This document shows, piece by piece, positions 40,407 to 48,629 of a DNA stretch of 51,376 nt (the stretch's first letter is position 1; the number at the start of each line of letters is the position of its first letter). The position numbers and the translations under genes are program-made. Source of the stretch: Rikenellaceae bacterium (GTDB lineage: Bacteria; Bacteroidota; Bacteroidia; Bacteroidales; Rikenellaceae); contig SUZN01000009.1 in NCBI GenBank assembly GCA_015059905.1, positions 1-51,376 on the forward strand, written 5' to 3'. The notes below the pieces were generated by a model. That model searched no databases. It had not been told where the DNA came from and saw only the letters and a list, made by a program, of their open reading frames with translations.

Positions 40407-41579
40407 ATGAATTCAAAATTTATAATTCAAAATTACGACAAGCAAGTTGCCGTTTCCTCCTCGCGACTCAGCAAAGAGTGCAAGCACTCTCTGCTTTCGT
40501 TCCGCAGCGTCGGTTCAAAATTGGAGTTAAGGCTCAACAGGTTAGCAGCATATCTGGCTTATTGTGCGGCTCTGGTTTTGATTTGTAATACGACTTTGGC
40601 GCAGGAGCAGCAGGCGCAGGAGCAGCAGGCGCAGGAGCCTTCGGGCGTGAAGCCCTCGGAGCGAGTGATACCTGCTAATGCCCCCAAAATCAGCGGAACG
40701 GTGGAGCCCGACTCTATCGGCATTGGCGATAGGTTTCTCTACTCGATAGAGGTTGAGAAGGACCTGATGCAGGAGATATATTTCCCCGACTTCAGCCAGG
40801 CAAAGACCGATTACTACGAACTCATCGAAGATAGAGCCATCGACACTCTCTCACGCGAGGGACGCAAGCTCAAGCTGCGCAAGAGCTACCTGATGGCAGC
40901 CTTTCAGGAGGGTATGCACAACGTGTTGCCCGAGGTGATGTATCTCGACAAGAACATCATCGACACATTGCAGGGCAACGACACACTGCGTCTGATGGTC
41001 ACCACATTTGAGATTGACTCCACGTCACACACCATCTTCGACATCAAGCCACAACGCACGCTGAAGTTCAAGATGGGCGAGATTTCGGGCTACATCACCT
41101 GGACAATCATCATCCTGCTTATTCTGGTGGCACTCTACCTTATTGCCAAGCGTGTGCTGGCGCACTACGGCAAGAGTTTCAGCGACATCTTCAAGCCTGC
41201 ACCACCACTGCCACCTCACGAGATTGCGTTGCGCGATTTGAAGCGTCTGCACGGCGAGCGTCTGTGGCAGGAGGGCAAGCACAAGCAATACTACTCCTCT
41301 CTGACCGACATCCTGCGCGCCTACATCGCTGGCGAGTGGGGCGTGGGAGCACTGGAGATGACCTCCGACGAGATTATCGAGGCTATGCGAAGCGTTGAAT
41401 TGCCACAGAAGCAGGCGATGGACCTCACAGAGCTGTTGCGTGACGCCGACCTTGTGAAGTTCGCAAAGGCTATGCCCGAGGCAGAGGCAAATGAGGCGGC
41501 ATATACTATGGCGCTGAACTTCGTGGAGCAGACAATGCCTAAACCAGAGGAGGAGGACGAGGACGAACAGAAAAAGTAG
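40407..41579 (+). CDS. Bat-operon membrane protein with repeat-derived N-terminus
   Basis: A 390-residue frame from ATG 40407. The first 35-40 residues (MNSKFIIQNYDKQVAVSSSR...) come from ATTCAAAATT repeat DNA and a hairpin sequence. A normal signal peptide begins only near residue 38 (LELRLNRLAAYLAYCAALVL, ending TTLAQ), where a TTG codon could be the original start. The mature protein has a periplasmic domain (SGTVEPDSIGIGDRFLYSIE), one span at about 230-252 (YITWTIIILLILVALYLIAK) and a cytoplasmic helical part ending in acidic residues. It holds the place of the conserved third gene of Bacteroidetes Bat clusters. Function unknown. Confidence 0.75.
   Translation: MNSKFIIQNYDKQVAVSSSRLSKECKHSLLSFRSVGSKLELRLNRLAAYLAYCAALVLICNTTLAQEQQAQEQQAQEPSGVKPSERVIPANAPKISGTVEPDSIGIGDRFLYSIEVEKDLMQEIYFPDFSQAKTDYYELIEDRAIDTLSREGRKLKLRKSYLMAAFQEGMHNVLPEVMYLDKNIIDTLQGNDTLRLMVTTFEIDSTSHTIFDIKPQRTLKFKMGEISGYITWTIIILLILVALYLIAKRVLAHYGKSFSDIFKPAPPLPPHEIALRDLKRLHGERLWQEGKHKQYYSSLTDILRAYIAGEWGVGALEMTSDEIIEAMRSVELPQKQAMDLTELLRDADLVKFAKAMPEAEANEAAYTMALNFVEQTMPKPEEEDEDEQKK
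40408..40520. repeat. Repeat insertion at a gene 5' end
   Basis: Two ATTCAAAATT units (40408-40436) followed by a GC-richer stretch with the hairpin GCAAAGAGTGC/GCACTCTCTGC (about 40469-40492) and a further TTCAAAATT near 40512-40520. It separates the DUF58 stop from the signal peptide of the next gene. Confidence 0.55.
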
Positions 41580-41583
41580 AGCA

Positions 41584-42438
41584 ATGAAAAGATACATATA
41601 TATAATATTCACCCTTGCAGCCCTGTTCTGCACACTCACAGCCTCGGCGCAGAAGATGCCCGAGCGCGGTTTGGTGCGTAAGGGTAACCGCCTCTTTGCC
41701 AAGGAGCGTTACGCGCAGAGTGCCGACGCCTATCAGCACGCGCTACAACACGACTCCACATCGTTTGAGGCGCGTTACAACCTGGGTAACACTATGTTGC
41801 GTCAGGCAATGGCGGACACCACAGCCTACGATGACCCCAACTCCTCGGCGGCAAAGTTGAGCCAGGGATTTATCTCGCAGGCGGAAGGATTGTTGCAGGC
41901 TGCCGCAGCCGACTCATTGCGTACAGCCGACGAGCGCGCCGATGCCTTCTACAACCTCGGCAACACACAGTTTGTGCAGCAGAAGTTACAGGATGCGCTG
42001 AAGAGTTACCGCCAAAGTCTTGTCCTGCGCCCCGATGATATGGAGGCGAAGTACAACTACGCCCTGACAAAGAAGTTGCTTGAGCAGCAGCAACAGCAAC
42101 AGCAAAATCAGCAGAACAACGACCAGAATCAGGACCAGAACCAAGACCAAAACCAGAATCAAGACCAAAATAACGACCAAAACCAGAACGACAATAAGGA
42201 TAACAAGGATAATAACCAGGACCAGAACAAGGACAATCAGCAGGATAACAAGGGCGGTGGCGACCAGGAGCAGAAGGAGCAGCCACAAAAGCCACAGGGC
42301 GAGAAGCCTCGTAGCGGTATGAGCGAGGAGCAGCAACAGCAGCTTTTGAACGCCATCCAAGCGCAGGAGGACAAGACGCAGGAGAAGTTAGACGAAAAGA
42401 AGAAGGGAATTATTATCCGAGGCAAGAAGAATTGGTAA
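41584..42438 (+). CDS. batC: BatC-like TPR protein
   Basis: A 284-residue exported protein. Signal peptide about 1-21 (ends TASAQ). Two to three TPR units follow (GNRLFAKERYAQSADAYQHA; NLGNTQFVQQKLQDALKSYR). From about residue 162 to 250 the sequence is almost only Gln, Asn, Asp and Lys, then a short conserved tail. This plan, TPR plus Q/N-rich tract, is that of BatC in Bacteroidetes. It probably works in the periplasm with BatA and BatB. The tract is encoded by imperfect CAG/AAC/GAC repeats, so its length may vary between strains. Confidence 0.85.
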   Translation: MKRYIYIIFTLAALFCTLTASAQKMPERGLVRKGNRLFAKERYAQSADAYQHALQHDSTSFEARYNLGNTMLRQAMADTTAYDDPNSSAAKLSQGFISQAEGLLQAAAADSLRTADERADAFYNLGNTQFVQQKLQDALKSYRQSLVLRPDDMEAKYNYALTKKLLEQQQQQQQNQQNNDQNQDQNQDQNQNQDQNNDQNQNDNKDNKDNNQDQNKDNQQDNKGGGDQEQKEQPQKPQGEKPRSGMSEEQQQQLLNAIQAQEDKTQEKLDEKKKGIIIRGKKNW

Positions 42439-42482
42439 CAGGCTCTACGCCTGCTATATGAGGACTTTGACGAGAATAAAAA

Positions 42483-43469
42483 ATGAGATTTGCAAATCCA
42501 TATCTGTTGTGGCTATTGGTGCTTATAGTGCCAATGGTTGCATACTACATATACCGCACGTTGCAGGGCGGTGCGGCGATACGCATCTCAACCATCGAGG
42601 GCGTAAAAAAAGCACCACGCACGTTGCGTTATTGGTTGCGTCACACACCTTTTGTGTTACGCACGTTAACCTTTGCTTTGTTGGTGGTGGCGCTGGCACG
42701 TCCGCAGGGCGTAGAGGAGCAGACCAACACCAATGCCGAAGGTATCGACATTATGCTCTCGATAGATATATCGGGCTCAATGCTTGCGCGCGACTTCCAG
42801 CCCGACCGTCTGGAGGCAGCAAAGGAGGTGGCTGCATCGTTTATCAACGACCGTGTGGGCGACCGCATAGGTGTGGCGGTATTTGCGGGCGAGAGCTTCA
42901 CGCAGAGCCCCCTCACCACCGACAAGAGCACATTGCAGACAATGCTTGCGCGTGTGCGTAGCGGCATAATCGAGGATGGAACAGCCATAGGTAACGGCTT
43001 GGCAACCGCGCTGAACCGTCTGCGTGAGAGCGAGGCGAAGTCGAAGGTGGTAATCCTCTTGACCGATGGTGTGAACAACCGAGGCGAGATTGCTCCGCTG
43101 ATGGCTGCCGACATAGCTGCCGATATGGGTATCAAGGTATATACCATCGGTGTGGGCAGACGCGGCAAAGCGCCCTATCCTGTCATCGACCCATTTGGCG
43201 AGATAAGCTATCAGATGATGGATGTCGAGATTGACGAGGAGACCCTCACCGAGATAGCATCGCGCACGGGCGGAAAGTACTTCCGTGCCGAGGACAAGGA
43301 TAAGCTAAAGGCCATATACGACGAGATTAACACGCTGGAAAAGAGCAAGGTGGAGATTACCGAGATGACCATCTATCACGAGAAGTTTATGCCGATGCTG
43401 CTGGCTGCGATGGCGTTGTTGCTGCTCGAATTTTTGTTCAACCACGTTATACTTAAACGCATACCATAA
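42483..43469 (+). CDS. batA: BatA-like vWA membrane protein
   Basis: A 328-residue protein with spans near the N-terminus (YLLWLLVLIVPMVAYYIY; TPFVLRTLTFALLVVALARP) and at the C-terminus (FMPMLLAAMALLLLEFLFNH). Between them is a complete vWA domain: DIMLSIDISGSMLARDFQPD with DxSxS, and VVILLTDGVNNRGEI. The MIDAS residues look intact, so metal-dependent binding is expected. It precedes batB by two bases. Role in aerotolerance is from the family. Confidence 0.92.
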   Translation: MRFANPYLLWLLVLIVPMVAYYIYRTLQGGAAIRISTIEGVKKAPRTLRYWLRHTPFVLRTLTFALLVVALARPQGVEEQTNTNAEGIDIMLSIDISGSMLARDFQPDRLEAAKEVAASFINDRVGDRIGVAVFAGESFTQSPLTTDKSTLQTMLARVRSGIIEDGTAIGNGLATALNRLRESEAKSKVVILLTDGVNNRGEIAPLMAADIAADMGIKVYTIGVGRRGKAPYPVIDPFGEISYQMMDVEIDEETLTEIASRTGGKYFRAEDKDKLKAIYDEINTLEKSKVEITEMTIYHEKFMPMLLAAMALLLLEFLFNHVILKRIP

Positions 43470-43471
43470 CG

Positions 43472-44491
43472 ATGTTTCGATTTGCACACATAGAACTATT
43501 ATATCTGCTGGCGGTAATTCCCGTGCTGGCGATAATCTTTGCACTGATGATGCGTCGCAGGCGCCTTCTGATGGAGCGTTTCGGAAATATTGAGCTGCTC
43601 AAGGAGCTTATCCCCGCCTACTCACCTGCGCGTCTGCGCCTGAAGCTGTGGATATGGCTTACGGCATTTGCCTGCCTGGTAGTGGCGGCAGCACGCCCAC
43701 AATTAGGCTCAAAACTGCGCGAGGAGAAGGCTCGAGGCGTGGAGATGATGCTGGTGGTGGATGTCTCTAACTCGATGCTTGCCGAGGACTTCGAGCCAAA
43801 CCGACTGGAGCGCACGAAGTATGCGATAAACAAGCTCTTCGAGGGGTTGCAGCAGGAGCGTGTGGGTATGGTAATCTTCGCAGGCGAGCCAAAGGTGCAG
43901 CTACCCATCACCTCGGACTACCGTATGGCGCAGGCATTCACAAAACGTATATCCACCTCGCTCATAGCCGAGCAGGGTACCGACATAGGTAAGGCACTGG
44001 AGCTTGCAACACTCTCATTCTCAAGCCAGAGCGGACAGAGCCGCGCAATGGTGCTCATCACCGATGGCGAAAACCACGAACAGGATATCACCCCAATCGT
44101 TGAGCACGCCAAGCAGGAGGGCATTCGCATCTACTGCATCGGTATCGGTACACCCGAGGGTGCGCCGATAGAGATTGGCGGCGAGTTTATCAAGGATGAG
44201 AATGGCGAGATGGTGGTGTCGAAGCTGGGCGAGCAGATGTTGCAGCAGATAGCCTCAACGACAGAGGGCGCTTATGTTCGCGCCACAAAGCAGTCAATCG
44301 GACTGGAGGAGATTGTCAAGAGCATCAATCAGATGGAGAAGAGCGAGCTCACGACCGTGCGCTACGAGGAGTATAACGAACAGTATCAATACCTTATCGC
44401 GGTGGCGCTGGCGCTGCTGGTGCTCGAAAGCTTTATCCTCTCACGCCGCAACCCCGCCCTCAAGCGATTTAATATCTTCCGCGAGGAGTAG
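43472..44491 (+). CDS. batB: BatB-like vWA membrane protein
   Basis: A 339-residue paralogue of BatA. Two N-terminal spans (LLYLLAVIPVLAIIFALMM; LKLWIWLTAFACLVVAAARP), a vWA domain with intact MIDAS (EMMLVVDVSNSMLAEDFEP; AMVLITDGENHEQDI) and a C-terminal span (LIAVALALLVLESFIL). It is the last gene of the cluster here; batD and batE are not found next to it. A hairpin terminator follows within 40 bases. Confidence 0.92.
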   Translation: MFRFAHIELLYLLAVIPVLAIIFALMMRRRRLLMERFGNIELLKELIPAYSPARLRLKLWIWLTAFACLVVAAARPQLGSKLREEKARGVEMMLVVDVSNSMLAEDFEPNRLERTKYAINKLFEGLQQERVGMVIFAGEPKVQLPITSDYRMAQAFTKRISTSLIAEQGTDIGKALELATLSFSSQSGQSRAMVLITDGENHEQDITPIVEHAKQEGIRIYCIGIGTPEGAPIEIGGEFIKDENGEMVVSKLGEQMLQQIASTTEGAYVRATKQSIGLEEIVKSINQMEKSELTTVRYEEYNEQYQYLIAVALALLVLESFILSRRNPALKRFNIFREE

Positions 44492-44525
44492 GGAGGGAGA
44501 ATTCAAAAATTAAAGTAACAATTTA

Positions 44526-44571
44526 ATTACCACGTTATTACAAGAAGCGTAGCGACGTGGTAATCTGTTTT
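44526..44571 (+). terminator. Terminator of the Bat operon
   Basis: ATTACCACGT (44526-44535) and ACGTGGTAAT (44555-44564) form a perfect 10-bp stem followed by CTGTTTTTT. The rest of this 305-base gap contains GC-rich intergenic sequence with no gene I can support. Confidence 0.8.
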
Positions 44572-44700
44572 TTGTTATTCTCCACCCATACCCCTCGGCT
44601 TGTAGTCACTGCCTCTAATCCAGGGGGAGAGTTTTTCATTATTACACCACACTGTGGAGGCGTTTTCTCCTTGCTCTTTCTGCTTTTTTTGCTTATTGTC

Positions 44701-44731
44701 TTGTTCATTTGTATAAATATTGTTATATTTG
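44701..44731 (+). promoter_or_regulatory. Predicted promoter of the mqnA-like gene
   Basis: TTG (44701-44703) with 20 bases to TATATTTG (44724-44731) fits the Bacteroidetes promoter pattern. The start codon is 65 bases downstream. Confidence 0.6.
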
Positions 44732-44796
44732 CACGTTGAAGTGCTTGGGCGTAAGCGCGGAGCACATGTGTTTAACTTTTTTAGGATACTATATGG

Positions 44797-45570
44797 ATGA
44801 TGGTTACTACTCCAACAATTGCGGCTGTGTCGTACTTGAATACGATACCATTCATCTATGGTATCAAGCACGAAGGTGAGCTTCGCGCAAATCTTCTTTT
44901 GACACCTCCTGCGGGGTGTTATGAGAACTACGCGACGGGCAAGGCGGACATCGCCCTGATGCCCTCGGCAATGGTTCCGACACTGAAATCCACCAACATT
45001 ATCACCGATTACTGCATTGGCTCATCGGGCAAGGTACGCACTGTGGAGCTCTTCTCCAACGTGCCCGTGCAGCAGGTTAAGCGCATCTTCCTCGATGCCC
45101 ACTCACGCACCTCTGTGCAGCTTGTAGGCTATCTGGCTGCCAACCTCTGGCACATAAGCCCCGAGTGGTATGCGCTGGAGGACTACACCCAGGTGGCGTA
45201 TGCCGAGCCTACCGATGGTTTCCTGCTTATCGGCGACAAGGTCTTTGACCACGAGGAGCTCTTCAACTACAACTACGACCTCTCGGAGGAGTGGAACAAG
45301 GCTACGGGTATGCCTTTTGCCTTTGCCGTGTGGGTGGCTCGCAAGGGTACATCCTACGAGCATATCGACGCCTTGCAGCGCGCCCTCACCTTCGGTGTGG
45401 AGTCAATCTGGGAGGCTATCGTCGAGGCGGGCTTCGACCAGAAGCACTACAACGCTTATGAGTATCTCACTCAAAACATAGATTTCGTATTCAACGCCGA
45501 GAAGCACTCGGCACTGCAAAAGTTTTGGAACGCAGGCCTCAAGATTGAGCCTCGATCCAACCCAGGCTGA
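44797..45570 (+). CDS. mqnA: Menaquinone biosynthesis protein, MqnA/MqnD family (probable chorismate dehydratase)
   Basis: A 257-residue protein of the periplasmic-binding-like MqnA/MqnD fold. The N-terminal AAVSYLNTIPFIYGI is the MqnA signature, and KADIALMPSAMVPTL and YCIGSSGKVRTVELFSN follow it in the right order. MqnA turns chorismate into 3-enolpyruvylbenzoate, the first step of the futalosine route to menaquinone. With menG at 11.4 kb this suggests the cell uses that route. A second ATG directly after the first leaves the start uncertain by one codon. No other mqn genes are in the window. Confidence 0.87.
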   Translation: MMVTTPTIAAVSYLNTIPFIYGIKHEGELRANLLLTPPAGCYENYATGKADIALMPSAMVPTLKSTNIITDYCIGSSGKVRTVELFSNVPVQQVKRIFLDAHSRTSVQLVGYLAANLWHISPEWYALEDYTQVAYAEPTDGFLLIGDKVFDHEELFNYNYDLSEEWNKATGMPFAFAVWVARKGTSYEHIDALQRALTFGVESIWEAIVEAGFDQKHYNAYEYLTQNIDFVFNAEKHSALQKFWNAGLKIEPRSNPG

Positions 45571-45605
45571 AGAGAGTAGCCGCCCCAGGTGGGCGACTGC
45601 CATCT

Positions 45606-45626
45606 GCTGACGTGTTGCTCGTCAGC
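45606..45626. other. Hairpin between mqnA and corA-like genes
   Basis: GCTGACG (45606-45612) and CGTCAGC (45620-45626) form a perfect 7-bp stem with a TGTTGCT loop, 40 bases upstream of the next start. It has no T run, so it is a possible leader structure rather than a terminator. Confidence 0.4.
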
Positions 45627-45667
45627 GGCTCCCAAAGAGTTATCAACCAGTAAAAACCTTTGCAGTT

Positions 45668-46648
45668 ATGCTTACTATTTACCTCAAGCAATACAATAAA
45701 ATCATACGCAACGCCGAGCCCGAGTTGTTGGACAACCTGGGCTACGATGATATTCTCTGGATTGACCTCCTCTCGCCCTCAATCAAGGAGCAGAAGGCTG
45801 TCGAGAACTTTATGGAGGAGAGCCTCCAGACACGTCAGCAGGTAGAGGAGATTGAGTCCACTTCAAAGTACTCGGAGAACGAGAACTCGATTATCTCGAA
45901 CACCAACTTCTTCATCCCTACGGGCGATTCGTTCGAGGTGGAGCCCGTGTCGTTCATCATCTCCAACGAGGGTGTGCTGGTGTCGATGCGTAGCGCCGAG
46001 TCACGCACCTTCCGCGAGGCAGAGAAGCGCCTTCAGATGAACTATCGCGGCTACTCTACGGGATACCATATCTTCATCTCGCTGCTGGAGGTACGCATCG
46101 ACTTCGATGCCGACCTTGTGGAGTTTGTGGCAAAGCAGGTTGCAGCGTTGAGTAAGGATATCAACACCGAGGATACCATCGACAAGGAGGTTATCCACCG
46201 TATCAACGCCTTGCAGGAGAATACGATGGTCTTGCGTGAGAACATCTTTGACCGTCAGCGCATCCTGTCGAGCATCCTGCGCTCGGAGCGTTTCCCAAAT
46301 GATATCTACCCACGCTTGCAGCTGATGATTAAGGACGTGAACTCGCTTATCAACCACGCCGACTTCTCGTTCCAGCGTCTGGACTATATCCAGGACTCGG
46401 CACTTGGTCTGATTAACATCGAGCAGAATGAGATTGTGAAGATTTTCTCGGTGGCGGCGGTTATCTTCCTCCCCGCTACGCTTATTGCGAGTATCTATGG
46501 TATGAACTTCCACTTTATGCCCGAGCTTGACTGGGTGTGGGAGGTTGGCGGCTACACCATCCCGCTGGGCTATTTCTTCGCTATATTTATGATGATATTG
46601 GCATCGGGAATGACTATCTGGTATTTCCGCTACAAGAAGTGGCTGTAA
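45668..46648 (+). CDS. corA: CorA family divalent-cation transporter
   Basis: A 326-residue protein. The first 255 residues form the cytoplasmic alpha/beta funnel (ILWIDLLSPSIKEQKAVENF; a long helix LQLMIKDVNSLINHADFSFQ). The two C-terminal spans surround the pore signature YGMNF (Gly278-Met279-Asn280) and the MPEL loop right after it. The protein ends in a basic tail (FRYKKWL), as CorA proteins do. The usual cargo is Mg2+ (or Co2+/Ni2+). The gene is flanked on the downstream side by ATTCAAAATT repeats. Confidence 0.93.
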   Translation: MLTIYLKQYNKIIRNAEPELLDNLGYDDILWIDLLSPSIKEQKAVENFMEESLQTRQQVEEIESTSKYSENENSIISNTNFFIPTGDSFEVEPVSFIISNEGVLVSMRSAESRTFREAEKRLQMNYRGYSTGYHIFISLLEVRIDFDADLVEFVAKQVAALSKDINTEDTIDKEVIHRINALQENTMVLRENIFDRQRILSSILRSERFPNDIYPRLQLMIKDVNSLINHADFSFQRLDYIQDSALGLINIEQNEIVKIFSVAAVIFLPATLIASIYGMNFHFMPELDWVWEVGGYTIPLGYFFAIFMMILASGMTIWYFRYKKWL

Positions 46649-46655
46649 GCGGAGC

Positions 46656-46687
46656 AATTCAAAATTCAAAATTCAAAATTCAAAATT
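46656..46687. repeat. ATTCAAAATT tandem repeat (left arm)
   Basis: Four tandem AATTCAAA units, eight bases after the corA-like stop. Bases 46677-46694 are an 18-bp perfect inverted repeat of 46790-46807, so the terminator region between the two convergent genes sits inside a large palindrome. Confidence 0.85.
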
Positions 46688-46713
46688 AAGAATTAGATTT
46701 GATACAAAAAAAT

Positions 46714-46752
46714 AAAGTCATTCTGCACAGGTAATGTAGAATGACTTTTTTA
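46714..46752. terminator. Bidirectional terminator
   Basis: AAAGTCATTCT (46714-46724) and AGAATGACTTT (46738-46748) form an 11-bp stem, with T run on one side and A run on the other. It can serve both the corA-like gene (plus) and the oxidoreductase gene (minus). Confidence 0.85.
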
Positions 46753-46782
46753 TTTATGTAGATTATACACGAGCGTCAGCCC

Positions 46783-46808
46783 AATTTTGAATTCTTAATT
46801 TTGAATTA
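46783..46808. repeat. ATTCAAAATT repeat (right arm, overlaps gene end)
   Basis: Two AATTTTGAATT units in inverted orientation to 46656-46687. The last codons and stop of the FAD-dependent oxidoreductase (IQN then TAA) lie in it. Confidence 0.8.
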
Positions 46809-48360
46809 CATATCTGCCCACCGCATCGGCTACTCGCTCGCCATCCAGCGCTGCCGAGACGATACCGCCAGCGTAGCCTGCGCCCTCGCCTGCGGGGAAC
46901 AAACCCGCCACCTCGGGGTGCATCAGCGTATCGCCGTCACGAGGAATACGTACAGGGGTCGAGGTGCGCGACTCCACACCCACCACAATAGCCTCGGGCG
47001 TGACGTATCCGCGCATCTTCCTGTCAAACGATGCTATACCCTTGCGGAGCGCCGACGCCATAAAGTCGGGCATCCATTTATCCAGTCGTGAACAACAAAG
47101 ACCTGGGATATAAGACGTTGAGGGCAACGATGTCGAGGCTCTGCCTGCCACAAAATCCGACACCCTCTGCGCTGGAGCTATCTGCTTGTCGCCACCATTC
47201 AGGCGTGCCGCCTCCTCCAGCTGCTGCTGAAAGACAAGACCCGCCAGAGCTCCATACTGCGCCTCAAGGTGAGCAAAATCCTCCACCCTGACCTCGGTCA
47301 CAAGACCCGAGTTTGCCCATCGCGAGTTACGTCCGCTGGGCGACATACCATTCACCACCGACTGCGCCGCATCGGTCATCGCTGGCACGATAAATCCGCC
47401 TGGACACATACAAAACGAATATACACCACGCCCTTCAATCTGATTTACAAGCGAATAGGCTGCCGCAGGCAGATACTCGCCGCGCTCGGGCATATGGTAT
47501 TGGATGGAGTCAATCAGTCGCTGCGGATGCTCGATACGCACACCCATAGCAAAACCTTTCGCCTCCAGACGCACGCCGTCGCTGTGGAGCGTGTGGTAGA
47601 TATCCTTCGCCGAGTGACCTGTGGCAAGCACAACAGCCGCACCCTCGATGAGCTTGTCGCCCACCCATACGCCTGTTATGCGACTGCGGTCGCGGTCGAG
47701 CTTGAAGCCCGTCACCTTGCTCGAAAAGTGTATCTCGCCACCCGACGTGGTGATGGTCGAGCAGATGTTCGATATGATGCGTGGCAGCTTGTCGGTGCCG
47801 ATGTGTGGGTGTGCCTCGTAGAGTATCTCAGGCGTAGCACCGTGAAAGACAAGCGTTTGCAACGCCTTGTTATAGTCGCCGCGCTTCTTGCTGCGCGTGA
47901 AGAGCTTACCGTCGGAGAATGTGCCCGCGCCACCCGCGCCAAAGGCGTAGTTCGAGTCGGGGTCGATGTCGAGGTTGCGGTTTATGAGGGCTATATCCTG
48001 CTTGCGGGGCAACACCTGCTTACCTCGCTCAAGCAGTATTGGTTTGAGTCCCAGCTCGATAATGCGCAACGCCGCGAACAATCCCGCAGGTCCCGAGCCC
48101 ACGACCACCACCTCTGTCGAGTGGCTCACATCGGGGTAGTCGAAATGGATTGGAGCAGGCTGCTCGTCGGTGTCAATGAAGAGCTCAACCGAGAGATTGA
48201 CCTTCACGGGCGCACGACGCGCATCGATAGAGCGCTTGACCACACGCGCCAGCGCCACATCACTACGCTTCACGCCCGCCTGACGCGCCGCCAGCGAGGT
48301 GTAGAGCTCCACATCGGAAGCCTGCTTGGGAGTGAGTTGCAGTGTGATTAGCCTTGACAT
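46795..48360 (-). CDS. FAD-dependent oxidoreductase
   Basis: A 521-residue flavoprotein. The dinucleotide-binding motif EVVVVGSGPAGLFAALRIIE begins near residue 83 after an N-terminal domain of about 80 residues (LTPKQASDVELYTSLAARQA). ALINRNLDIDPDSNYAFGAG, GAAVVLATGHSAKDIY and the late GLFPAGEGAGYAGGIVSAAL block are typical of the conserved but uncharacterised bacterial 'FAD-dependent dehydrogenase' family. SFCMCPGGFIVPA contains a cysteine pair in a conserved place. The substrate is unknown. The final residues IQN come from an intergenic repeat. Confidence 0.88.
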   Translation of the reverse strand: MSRLITLQLTPKQASDVELYTSLAARQAGVKRSDVALARVVKRSIDARRAPVKVNLSVELFIDTDEQPAPIHFDYPDVSHSTEVVVVGSGPAGLFAALRIIELGLKPILLERGKQVLPRKQDIALINRNLDIDPDSNYAFGAGGAGTFSDGKLFTRSKKRGDYNKALQTLVFHGATPEILYEAHPHIGTDKLPRIISNICSTITTSGGEIHFSSKVTGFKLDRDRSRITGVWVGDKLIEGAAVVLATGHSAKDIYHTLHSDGVRLEAKGFAMGVRIEHPQRLIDSIQYHMPERGEYLPAAAYSLVNQIEGRGVYSFCMCPGGFIVPAMTDAAQSVVNGMSPSGRNSRWANSGLVTEVRVEDFAHLEAQYGALAGLVFQQQLEEAARLNGGDKQIAPAQRVSDFVAGRASTSLPSTSYIPGLCCSRLDKWMPDFMASALRKGIASFDRKMRGYVTPEAIVVGVESRTSTPVRIPRDGDTLMHPEVAGLFPAGEGAGYAGGIVSAALDGERVADAVGRYVIQN

Positions 48361-48435
48361 ATTCTCATTTTTAATGTTTGTGGTGCGCGTATTGTTTCCC
48401 GCGCGAGCCTATCGCCCCTTTGCCAATATATTATG

Positions 48436-48443
48436 CAAATGTA
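48436..48443 (-). promoter_or_regulatory. Predicted -7 box for the oxidoreductase gene
   Basis: TACATTTG on the minus strand fits TAnnTTTG and lies 75 bases upstream of the start codon. Confidence 0.45.
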
Positions 48444-48506
48444 GGCAAAAAAAGCGAAATAAATAAAAATTTAGGCTGCAGGGTGTGAAATAATCAGAAA
48501 ATTACT

Positions 48507-48514
48507 TATCTTTG
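48507..48514 (+). promoter_or_regulatory. Predicted -7 box for tRNA-Leu
   Basis: TATCTTTG fits TAnnTTTG, 33 bases upstream of the tRNA 5' end. Confidence 0.6.
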
Positions 48515-48547
48515 CATCGGTTTTTGGCTTTTGCGCCACACCAGAGC

Positions 48548-48629
48548 GCGGATATGGTGTAATTGGTAGCCACGTCAGACTTAGGATCTGATGCCGAGAG
48601 GCGTGGGGGTTCGAGTCCCTTTATCCGCA
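48548..48629 (+). tRNA. tRNA-Leu (anticodon TAG)
   Basis: The acceptor stem GCGGATA pairs with TATCCGC. The anticodon arm TCAGA-CTTAGGA-TCTGA gives anticodon TAG. A class II variable arm (TGCCGAGAGGCGT region) and T arm GGGGGTTCGAGTCCCTT follow. Discriminator base A; CCA not encoded. Its 3' end is overlapped by the truncated recombinase frame on the other strand. Confidence 0.95.

Noticed and set aside
41999..42330. Possible CRISPR-like array (regular CAG/AAC/GAC units)
   Set aside because: The units are 3-9 bases without spacers and are in frame in a BatC-like gene; I see no CRISPR array or cas gene in the window.
41986..42360. Minus-strand frame encoding a Leu/Val-rich, membrane-like sequence
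   Set aside because: It is the reverse reading of the CAG/AAC/GAC repeats in BatC, which turns Gln/Asn codons into Leu/Val codons.
44575..44690. Possible third copy of the 7492/10001 repeat
   Set aside because: It shares only short C-run/G-run pieces and CTCCACC with the other two; similarity is too weak to call without alignment.
47269..48351. Plus-strand open frame of 360 codons
   Set aside because: Antisense to the FAD-dependent oxidoreductase, whose dinucleotide-binding motif and family blocks are clear; the translation has no recognisable domain.
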